DNA of 6,798 nt from JBGFRR01 sp041695045 (GTDB lineage: Bacteria; Bacteroidota; Ignavibacteria; UBA10030): contig JBGFRR010000051.1 of NCBI GenBank assembly GCA_041695045.1, forward strand, positions 1 to 6,798, read 5' to 3'. The notes under the pieces are model-generated. The model searched no databases. It had not been told where the DNA came from and saw nothing but the letters and a program-made list of their open reading frames with translations. The translations under genes were made by a program, and so were the position numbers. Shown here one piece after another: positions 1 through 5,328 of this stretch; the first letter of the stretch is position 1, and every line of letters begins with the position of its first letter.

Positions 1-307
1 TAAGTAATTGTGACGGGAAAGGCGGGACTGAGAAGCGGGATAAGTCCTGACACCACTCCGTTTCCTTTTTCAACATCTTGTTAGACTTCTTCAGATGAGA
101 AAAGATGGTATTCCCGGTGTGCCATCGGGGAGAAGTCCGGTTGATGACGATTTGATCGAGAGCAGGTGTTCGGGCATTCCCTCCATGCAGGTACTGCAAA
201 AACATTTCTTGGTTCCATTTCTCCCTTTCGCACTCAGATTTGCTTTCTCTTTTCACTTTACATATCTTCAACCACGCGATTTTGTAAACAATGAGGAGGA
301 AACTTCC
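1..307. other. Non-coding or unassigned leader region
   Basis: I see no protein family, RNA gene or clear promoter here. An open frame begins at 95 and runs into the short frame at 308, but its translation before residue 72 has no family resemblance and is of low-complexity, Phe-rich composition. The only functional-looking element is the AGGAGG at 294-299 just before the ATG at 308. The stretch from about 236 to 290 is AT-rich and could hold a promoter, but no -35/-10 pair with proper spacing can be defended. Confidence 0.5.
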
Positions 308-358
308 ATGCCAAAACGATCTGAAGCAGTACTTGTCTCAGATGGTTTCTACCTATGA
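308..358 (+). CDS. 16-codon open frame behind a strong Shine-Dalgarno; leader peptide or gene stub
   Basis: The frame encodes MPKRSEAVLVSDGFYL and stops at TGA 356-358. A perfect AGGAGG at 294-299 lies 8 bases before the ATG, a better ribosome-binding site than that of the channel gene downstream. I do not recognise the peptide. It may be the surviving start of a longer gene whose remainder was lost, which would match the other truncated genes in this window, or a short leader peptide. The next 60 bases contain no continuation in another frame that I can recognise. Translation is plausible; function is unknown. Confidence 0.35.
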   Translation: MPKRSEAVLVSDGFYL

Positions 359-622
359 AATCAACGATAGGACTAAAAATCGGATTTGGATTTGCGGTCA
401 ATCCACAGAACTAAAAGACTCAAGTAATCCCCGACCTGAAGGTCGGGGCTATAGCCACGTCCTTTAGGGCGTGGATAGAATTTCCAACCAATATATTTAG
501 GGGTTTTAACCCATTCAAACAAGCGGTCAACTTGAGTAAAAGAGCAGGAATCCCAGAGCATTGCGGAGGAGCTTTCTTGAGGAAGAAATGCTTTGAATTT
601 CTGAGCTAACGCGCACATACTT
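359..622. other. Intergenic region with IS-like hairpins, no supported gene
   Basis: Apart from the hairpin pair this stretch has no recognisable gene. A minus-strand frame (373-651) and a plus-strand frame without a start codon (415-606) both read through it, but much of their sequence is translation of the hairpins and neither resembles a transposase. The end of this stretch abuts the channel start at 623 with no good Shine-Dalgarno, which suggests that the normal upstream region of the channel gene was replaced or lost. Confidence 0.45.
427..476. mobile_element. Tandem hairpins resembling an IS200/IS605-family end (remnant)
   Basis: Two stem-loops lie almost side by side. The first (429-448) has an 8-bp stem CCCCGACC/GGTCGGGG around a TGAA loop. 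The second (455-474) has an 8-bp stem CCACGTCC/GGGCGTGG with one G-T wobble around a TTTA loop. Six bases separate them. Paired hairpins with the CCTTTAGGGCGTGG-type sequence are familiar from the subterminal ends of IS200/IS605 elements and the 3' scaffold of TnpB-linked guide RNAs; read on the minus strand the order would be scaffold then target-side DNA. No tnpA or tnpB coding sequence is present in the window, so at most this is a stranded end. A small 5-bp hairpin at 501-512 lies nearby. Family assignment is from memory of the motif, not from a search. Confidence 0.5.
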
Positions 623-1459
623 ATGAAAGAAACACTGCACACGATCGTCATATCCTCATGGTTTCAGAATTTCATTGTTGGAGTCATTCTCTTTGCCGGT
701 GTACTCATCGGTCTTGAAACTTCGCCGTTCATGATGGAACGGTATGGGACGATCCTCAAGGCGCTCGACAAGATCGTGCTTTTCATATTTGTTCTCGAGA
801 TCATCATCAAGATAGGCGCGCACGGAAATCATCCTTGGCGTTATCTCCGCGACCCGTGGAATGCCTTCGACTTCGTCATTGTTGCGGTCTGCCTTCTCCC
901 GTTTAGCTCGCAGTTTGTCGTTGTGCTGCGGCTTGCATGTATTCTTCGTGTTCTCAGACTCTTGACGGTGCTGCCACGGTTGCGGATTCTTGTTGGCGCA
1001 CTCCTGAAGAGCATTCCGTCCATGGGCTACGTCGGCATACTCCTCTTTCTTCACTTCTATATCTACGGCGTGATGGCGACGTTCATCTTTGGAAAGAACG
1101 ACCCGATCCACTTTGGCTCGCTTGACGCGTCGCTCCTCACCCTCTTCCAGGTTGTAACACTGGAAGGCTGGGTTGAGGTACTGCAGATACAGATGTTCGG
1201 CTGGGCGCAGTTTGGATACGAGGGGATGCAACATCTCATCGTGCAATCGCAGGCGTTTCCTCTTGGCGCGCCTCTGTTCTTCATCTCGTTCATCGTCATC
1301 GGCGGAATGATCATCCTGCCGGGACCTGCTGTTCTTGTTATACCGCTGGGGTTGGGAATCCTCGCGGCCGAATTGTTGTGGGCAAGAAAACTGCTTCGAA
1401 ATCTTCTGTCAAAACTTCACAAACGAAAGGAACCAACCGATGCCGGTGAAACCAAGTGA
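623..1459 (+). CDS. Voltage-gated cation channel (NaChBac-like) fused within S6 to a PGPGW-family membrane segment
   Basis: Residues 1-231 read as a single-domain six-helix ion channel. S1 covers about 16-33 and ends GLET. S2 is near 50-64, and S3 near 79-92 (WNAFDF at 79-84). S4 carries R103, R109, R112 and then R119/R121. The pore loop has TLEGW at 179-183, against TLESW in NaChBac, implying Na+ or Ca2+ passage with a Glu ring. S6 starts at about 217 with FFISFIVIGGMIIL. In the family this continues into an Asn-rich pore-lining helix and a cytoplasmic tail. Here, from P233, it becomes PGPAVLVIPLGLGIL and then WARKLL, the signature of the PGPGW family (PF09656 type), ending in a basic tail. 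The 278-residue total is channel-like, but the second half of S6 is foreign. The ATG at 623 is the first after an in-frame stop at 602 and lacks a clear Shine-Dalgarno. The stop overlaps the next gene by 20 bases. Whether the product conducts is doubtful. Confidence 0.85.
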   Translation: MKETLHTIVISSWFQNFIVGVILFAGVLIGLETSPFMMERYGTILKALDKIVLFIFVLEIIIKIGAHGNHPWRYLRDPWNAFDFVIVAVCLLPFSSQFVVVLRLACILRVLRLLTVLPRLRILVGALLKSIPSMGYVGILLFLHFYIYGVMATFIFGKNDPIHFGSLDASLLTLFQVVTLEGWVEVLQIQMFGWAQFGYEGMQHLIVQSQAFPLGAPLFFISFIVIGGMIILPGPAVLVIPLGLGILAAELLWARKLLRNLLSKLHKRKEPTDAGETK

Positions 1460-1757
1460 AAAAGAAGAGGAATATTTTGCACGACTTGAATTGGAGAGAA
1501 GAAAGAAGGAAGAGGACGAGAGGCTCAAGAAGTTTGCTGAAGAAGAACGAGCACGCCTGAAAGCGTTACATTTTATGCGCTGTCCAAAGTGCGGAATGGA
1601 GCTGAAAGAGGTCGAATACAAGGGAATCAAGATAGACAAGTGCTTCTCCTGCGACGGCGTGTGGCTTGATGCGGGTGAGCTTCACGCGCTTGCGAAACTT
1701 GAAAAAGGCGCGCTCAATAAAATATTCGGCATTTTCAAAAAGGAGGAACGGTTATGA
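1440..1757 (+). CDS. Small coiled-coil protein with C-terminal zf-TFIIB zinc ribbon
   Basis: This is a 105-residue soluble protein. Residues 6-43 are highly charged, rich in Glu, Lys and Arg, and should form a long helix or coiled coil. The zinc ribbon follows: C48-P-K-C51-G, then C68-F-S-C71-D-G-V-W-L-D-A-G-E-L to residue 81, which is the typical zf-TFIIB (PF13453) pattern with four zinc ligands. The C-terminal LEKGALNKIFGIFKK is also common in such proteins. The family's biochemical role is not established; zinc binding is the only safe claim. The ATG at 1440 is chosen because it has GAAAGG 9 bases upstream and gives the usual length. An upstream ATG at 1335 would only add residues read out of frame from the channel gene. 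The gene overlaps the end of the channel gene by 20 bases and its TGA overlaps the next ATG, so it is probably cotranslated. It looks intact. Confidence 0.88.
   Translation: MPVKPSEKEEEYFARLELERRKKEEDERLKKFAEEERARLKALHFMRCPKCGMELKEVEYKGIKIDKCFSCDGVWLDAGELHALAKLEKGALNKIFGIFKKEERL
1741..1757 (+). promoter_or_regulatory. Shine-Dalgarno plus ATGA stop/start overlap
   Basis: AGGAGG at 1741-1746 lies inside the last codons of the zinc-ribbon gene, 7 bases before ATG 1754. The ATGA at 1754-1757 joins that start to the zinc-ribbon TGA. This is a classical translational-coupling arrangement, but the frame it serves is only 17 codons long. Confidence 0.7.
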
Positions 1758-1807
1758 GTCGGTCGCTGAGTCAACATATCTCGTACATGTACTTGGGAAC
1801 ACAATGA
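1754..1807 (+). CDS. 17-codon coupling frame between zinc-ribbon and ATPase genes
   Basis: The frame encodes MSRSLSQHISYMYLGTQ. It begins with an ATGA overlap on the zinc-ribbon stop (1754-1757) and ends with another ATGA overlap on the ATPase start (1804-1807). It is preceded by the best ribosome-binding site of the region. The peptide matches no family I know. Because the ATPase ATG has no good Shine-Dalgarno of its own, translation of this frame could deliver ribosomes to the ATPase start. Alternatively it is the stub of a deleted gene, as seen elsewhere in this window. Translation is likely; a function for the peptide itself is not shown. Confidence 0.5.
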   Translation: MSRSLSQHISYMYLGTQ

Positions 1808-4515
1808 CACGCCAACATCTCAACCAATCCACGCAGGAGAACGCGCTCTGGGTGACGAGCGACGTTCGCGATGTTCTCGTTTCAGTTGATTCAACACCTT
1901 CGGGTCTGAGCGAAGTAGAGGCACAGAAGCGATTGTTGGCGCTGGGCCCAAACGAATTGCAGGGGGAGAGAAAAACGCCACCGTTGCTCCTTTTCCTCGG
2001 TCAGTTCAAGAGTTTCCTGATCCTGATCCTGATTGTCGCCGGCGTCATTTCGATGGGCATCGGTGAGGTGATCGAAGCGATCGCCATCTTTGTCATCGTT
2101 GTCCTTGCGGGAGTGTTGGGCTTTATTCAGGAATACCAGGCGGGCAAAGCGATCGAATCGCTGCGCAAAATGGCGGCGCCGAATGCAACCGTTCTGCGCG
2201 ATGGAAAGCAGCAAAGTATCCCTTCCCGCGAGTTGGTTCCGGGCGATGTGATTCTTTTGAAAGCAGGCGACCGTGTTCCGGCCGATGCACGAACTGTTGA
2301 CGTGATCAACCTGAAGGTGGATGAGGCACCTCTCACAGGCGAGTCCCTTCCGGTCGAGAAAACTGCTCAGATCCTGCCGTCGGGCGACGTTCCTCTTGGC
2401 GACAGAAGAAATATGCTCTATATGGGGACGCTCGTAACGTACGGTAAAGGACGAGCAGTCGTTGTTGCGACCGGCATGCGCACCGAGTTCGGCAAGATCG
2501 CCGACATGTTGCGGACGACCGAACAGCCCAGAACTCCATTACAGATGAACCTTGATCGCTTGGGAAAGTGGGTCGGCCTCTTTGCCATCGCACTCGCAGC
2601 CGTGATGAGTATATTAGGTGTGCTTCGCGGGTATGAGGTTGCTGAGATGTTTGTGTGGGGAGTTGCACTGGCAGTGGCCATCATCCCCGAAGCGCTCCCC
2701 GCCGTTGTGACAATCACGTTAGCGATAGGCGTCCGCCGGATGGTCAAACGGAACGCGCTCATCCGAAAACTTCCGGCCGTAGAAACGTTGGGGGCCACAA
2801 CCGTTATTTGTTCTGACAAAACCGGTACGCTGACGCAAGATGAGATGACGGTACGCGTGATCAGCGTGAACGGAAAAACCATCGAGGTGGAGGGAGTCGG
2901 TTATGCACCCGTGGGCCGGTTGTCGGTCGAAGGAGTCGAATTTGATCCTGCGGTCGATCAGCGCCTCCAGGAGCTCCTGACGGCCGCTGTGCTCTGTAAT
3001 GATGCGAGCATTCGCCGGGGTGGTGAGCAGTGGCAGCTCACGGGAGATCCTACCGAGGGAGCGCTCGTTGTCGCAGCCGCAAAGGCAGGGATTGACCGCG
3101 ATACTTGTGTCAGCATGTTTCCGCGCGTGCGTGAAATTCCCTTCTCCTCCGAACGGAAACGGATGACCACCGTACATCTTCTGCCGGATGGATTTCGTGC
3201 GTTCAGCAAAGGGGCTCCGGAGGTTGTTCTCGAATCGTGCACACATATTCACCGTAACGGAGCCATTGTGCCGCTGGATGCAACGCATCGGGCTGAGGTT
3301 TTGAACGCTGCTCATCAGATGGCGAAGAACGCGCTGCGCGTGCTCGCCCTCTCAGCAAAAAAACTCACAAGCCAGAATGGTTCCGACGAGAGCATCGAGA
3401 CGGATATGACGTTCTTAGGTCTTGCAGGCATGATGGATCCTCCACGACCGGAAGTACGGGAAGCTATCAGAACCTGTGAAAGCGCCGGTCTTCGCCCTGT
3501 GATGATTACGGGCGACCATAAGATAACCGCTGAGGCTGTGGCACGAGAGTTAGGGATTCTCAAACGGGGAGAGGTCATCACGGGAACGGAACTGGAGAAG
3601 CTCCCGGAAAACCAATTGGAGAACATCGTCGAAACTGTTGATGTGTATGCGCGGATCTCCCCGGCGCACAAGCTCCAGATCGTCTCGGCGTTACAGAAGA
3701 AGGGACATATCGTTGCAATGACGGGTGACGGCGTAAACGATGCGCCGGCATTGAAGCGCGCCGACATTGGCGTCGCGATGGGGATCACCGGAACCGACGT
3801 GAGCAAGGAGGCGTCGGACATGATCCTCACCGATGATAACTTTGCGTCCATCGTAGCAGCTGTCGAGGAAGGACGCGGCATCTTCGAGAACATCCGGAAG
3901 TATTTAGTCTTTCTCCTGAGTGGAAATATGGGAACCGTGTTTGCCATGGTCATTGCCTTGATGGCAGAACGTCCGTTGCCGTTGACCGCCGTGCAAATTT
4001 TGTTCATCAATTTCATCATGGACGGACTGATTGCTATTGCGCTGGGCGTTGAGCCGCCGGAATCAGGTATCATGAACAAACCACCGCGGCGGAAGAACGA
4101 AGGAATTCTCAACCGGGCAGCACTGGGATATATCTTTGGTGTTGGCGCTCTCATTGCCGCTGTCACATTCGGCGTTTTCCTTTGGGCGCTGGAAGAGGGT
4201 GCATCGACCGTGGAGGCGATGACAATGTTCTTCGTCACGCTCATCTTCGCGCGACTCTTCAACGGGTTGAACTGCCGGTCATTCGATGTCTCGGTGTTTC
4301 AGTTAGGACCGTTCACGAATATTTCCTTAGCAGCAAGCAGTCTTCTGGCGCTACTTCTGATGGCTCTCACGCTCTACGTTGGGGTTCTCCAAGACGCCTT
4401 CAATACGGTTCCCCTCACTGCTGAACAATGGGGCACGGCATTCGCTGCCTCTGCTGTTGTCCTGCTTGCCGTGGAAGCCTGGAAGCAGATTCGCCGGAGT
4501 AGACGGAAAGGATGA
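1804..4515 (+). CDS. P2-type cation-transporting ATPase, SPCA/PMR1- or SERCA-like (probable Ca2+/Mn2+ pump)
   Basis: A complete 903-residue inner-membrane pump that should couple ATP hydrolysis to export of a divalent cation. An N-terminal cation-ATPase domain (about 15-85) leads into helices M1/M2 (about 70-110). The actuator domain carries TGES at 178-181. M4 has PEALP at 295-299, with E296 as ion ligand. The phosphorylation site is D338 in DKTGTLT. The nucleotide domain has F447 and KGAPE at 469-473. DPPRPEV is at 545-551, TGDH at 569-572 and TGDGVNDAP at 640-648. M5 has N708 and T711, and M6 has N736, M739 and D740 (NFIMDG). Four further helices end at about 895. Compared with SERCA, Glu771 is replaced by T711 and Thr799 by M739, so site I is absent and site II kept, as in PMR1/SPCA pumps. 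The start at 1804 gives the usual length; the frame is open further upstream only over the zinc-ribbon gene. Substrate is inferred from family; Na+ or other cations cannot be excluded. Confidence 0.93.
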   Translation: MTRQHLNQSTQENALWVTSDVRDVLVSVDSTPSGLSEVEAQKRLLALGPNELQGERKTPPLLLFLGQFKSFLILILIVAGVISMGIGEVIEAIAIFVIVVLAGVLGFIQEYQAGKAIESLRKMAAPNATVLRDGKQQSIPSRELVPGDVILLKAGDRVPADARTVDVINLKVDEAPLTGESLPVEKTAQILPSGDVPLGDRRNMLYMGTLVTYGKGRAVVVATGMRTEFGKIADMLRTTEQPRTPLQMNLDRLGKWVGLFAIALAAVMSILGVLRGYEVAEMFVWGVALAVAIIPEALPAVVTITLAIGVRRMVKRNALIRKLPAVETLGATTVICSDKTGTLTQDEMTVRVISVNGKTIEVEGVGYAPVGRLSVEGVEFDPAVDQRLQELLTAAVLCNDASIRRGGEQWQLTGDPTEGALVVAAAKAGIDRDTCVSMFPRVREIPFSSERKRMTTVHLLPDGFRAFSKGAPEVVLESCTHIHRNGAIVPLDATHRAEVLNAAHQMAKNALRVLALSAKKLTSQNGSDESIETDMTFLGLAGMMDPPRPEVREAIRTCESAGLRPVMITGDHKITAEAVARELGILKRGEVITGTELEKLPENQLENIVETVDVYARISPAHKLQIVSALQKKGHIVAMTGDGVNDAPALKRADIGVAMGITGTDVSKEASDMILTDDNFASIVAAVEEGRGIFENIRKYLVFLLSGNMGTVFAMVIALMAERPLPLTAVQILFINFIMDGLIAIALGVEPPESGIMNKPPRRKNEGILNRAALGYIFGVGALIAAVTFGVFLWALEEGASTVEAMTMFFVTLIFARLFNGLNCRSFDVSVFQLGPFTNISLAASSLLALLLMALTLYVGVLQDAFNTVPLTAEQWGTAFAASAVVLLAVEAWKQIRRSRRKG

Positions 4516-4519
4516 TCGA

Positions 4520-4567
4520 ATGTCGGTATTCCTTGAACAGTTAGGAGAAAAGTGGCTGTCGGCGTGA
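4520..4567 (+). CDS. 15-codon frame with Shine-Dalgarno; probable gene stub
   Basis: The frame encodes MSVFLEQLGEKWLSA. AAAGGA at 4507-4512, inside the last codons of the ATPase gene, lies 7 bases before its ATG, and the ATPase stop is 4 bases before it. This is the position expected for the next gene of the operon, but the frame stops at 4565-4567. It overlaps the PhoU-like fragment by 16 bases in another frame, so a single frameshift or deletion could have cut one gene in two. The peptide is not recognised. Confidence 0.4.
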   Translation: MSVFLEQLGEKWLSA

Positions 4568-4959
4568 AAAAACGGGACGATGAGATTGACCGCTTGTATT
4601 CAAAAGAGATTCTTTTTTCCGTCATCCAAAACAATCCGCATCATTTCTACCGGGCAGCGCATTTACTCGACGTGAGCAGGAACCTTGAAAGAAAACTTCC
4701 GACGCCCAAGAACGCCTGGCTCCTGTACAGGCAATCAAACCAAGAACGAAACGCTCAGGAGGCACAATGCCCAACAATAAGCGAAGACGTGCGCGGGAAC
4801 TGCAAGCCACCTATTCGAAGAAAGCTCTGGCAGGCAATCCTCTTGCACTGGCCAACGCACTGCGCAAGCTGCAGACCCGAGCCCAGGAAATACCGATGGA
4901 AGCTTCGCCTGCAACAGCACATCTGTTCATCGTCAACCCACTTTCGGGGGTCGGGCTGA
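4552..4959 (+). pseudogene. PhoU-like fragment
   Basis: A GTG at 4552 follows AGGAG (4543-4547). Residues 7-47 of this frame contain RDDEIDRLY (8-16), then about 20 residues later LLDVSRNLER (38-47). This is the order and spacing of a PhoU helical repeat, where the family normally continues IGDHATNIAE. Here the resemblance ends abruptly at nucleotide 4692. The remaining codons to the stop at 4957-4959 are unlike PhoU, and from 4767 they read out of frame across the HtpX remnant. PhoU proteins are about 220 residues and act as negative regulators of phosphate uptake through PstSCAB/PhoR; a 40-residue piece could not do so. The assignment rests on two short motifs only. Confidence 0.4.
4757..4769 (+). 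promoter_or_regulatory. Strong Shine-Dalgarno and start of the HtpX-remnant frame
   Basis: AGGAGG at 4757-4762 is followed after 4 bases by ATG 4767-4769. It decides the start of the short frame that carries the HtpX C-terminus and suggests that this start belonged to a different, now truncated, gene. Confidence 0.6.
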
Positions 4960-5042
4960 TGAAATTGTTCAACACGCATCCGCCTCTTGAGGAGCGGGTC
5001 AAACGCCTCGAAGCTATGGTCTATGGCCACGGTGTCGAGTGA
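4767..5042 (+). pseudogene. htpX: C-terminal remnant of an HtpX-type M48 metalloprotease
   Basis: The 91-residue frame contains AGNPLALANALRKL (about 22-35), then SPATAHLFIVNPLSG (47-61) and LFNTHPPLEERVKRLEAM (66-83). This is the conserved C-terminal end of HtpX, the membrane zinc protease of inner-membrane quality control, usually about 285 residues. The transmembrane helices and the HExxH zinc site that precede this part in the family are absent, so no protease activity is possible. The first 20 residues (MPNNKRRRARELQATYSKKA) are basic and not clearly HtpX. They seem to come from another gene start joined in frame, although the ELQAT stretch sits where the family has EYxAD, so it may instead be degraded HtpX sequence. 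The frame has its own strong Shine-Dalgarno and could be translated. Confidence 0.8.
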
Positions 5043-5060
5043 CTTACCGGAAACTCTGCT

Positions 5061-5113
5061 ATGAAAAAAGAGTGAATCTTTGAAAATTTGGAATATTTAA
5101 GCACTTTTTTCAT
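5061..5113. repeat. AT-rich inverted repeat between the HtpX remnant and the zinc-ribbon stub
   Basis: ATGAAAAAAG at 5061-5070 is the exact reverse complement of CTTTTTTCAT at 5104-5113, with a 33-base AT-rich spacer. The right arm ends in a run of T. It could work as a weak terminator after the HtpX-remnant frame, but the stem is A/T only and the loop is long. It may also mark AT-rich promoter DNA for the downstream gene; no clear -35/-10 boxes are seen. Confidence 0.3.
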
Positions 5114-5169
5114 CCGGCGTGGTGAAGCCAGGATTCATGACCGCTACTCATAACAAAAGGAGCAAACCG

Positions 5170-5256
5170 ATGCAATGTCCCAGTTGTTCAACGGAGTTGA
5201 AACTCGCGGATCGTCAGGGAGTAGAAGAGGAAGTCATGGCTTTCCGAAATCTTTGA
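5170..5256 (+). pseudogene. Truncated zf-TFIIB zinc-ribbon protein (N-terminal stub)
   Basis: AAAAGGAG at 5155-5162 precedes the ATG by 7 bases. The first 19 residues, MQCPSCSTELKLADRQGVE, match the start of short zf-TFIIB proteins, which then continue with a second Cys pair and VWLDRGEL. Here the frame goes to EEVMAFRNL and stops, so the second CxxC and the conserved WLD-GEL are missing and a zinc ribbon cannot form. About 28 residues remain of an expected 70-110. It is a second zf-TFIIB gene in this window besides the intact one at 1440. The loss point falls between codons 19 and 20, after which the origin of the sequence is unknown. Confidence 0.7.
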
Positions 5257-5328
5257 TTTCTGAGACAAACGTTCCCCTTCCACAGCCCCTCCACAGTTAC
5301 CAGAACAACAGGAGTGAAAGGAAAACCT

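Noticed and set aside
95..358. Plus-strand 87-residue open frame
   Set aside because: No family resemblance and no ribosome-binding site at 95. Only its last 16 codons, with AGGAGG in front, are worth reporting.
373..651. Minus-strand 92-residue open frame across the hairpins, considered as a tnpB or tnpA end
   Set aside because: A large part is translation of the two hairpins; no RuvC, zinc-finger or Y1 transposase motif is seen.
656..1246. Minus-strand 196-residue open frame
   Set aside because: It lies opposite the channel gene and has the charged, low-similarity composition of an antisense shadow.
1666..1803. Earlier start for the ATPase gene
   Set aside because: The extra 46 residues would be read out of frame from the zinc-ribbon gene and have no counterpart in P2 ATPases; ATG 1804 gives normal length and an ATGA overlap.
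3315..4262. Minus-strand 315-residue open frame
   Set aside because: Antisense shadow of the ATPase gene, Ser/Arg/Thr-rich with no family motifs.
5061..5113. Strong intrinsic terminator
   Set aside because: The inverted repeat is exact but A/T-only with a 33-base loop, so it is reported only as a repeat.
5314..5328. GTG start for isocitrate dehydrogenase
   Set aside because: Its Shine-Dalgarno would touch the start codon, whereas ATG 5329 has AAAGGA at 6 bases.
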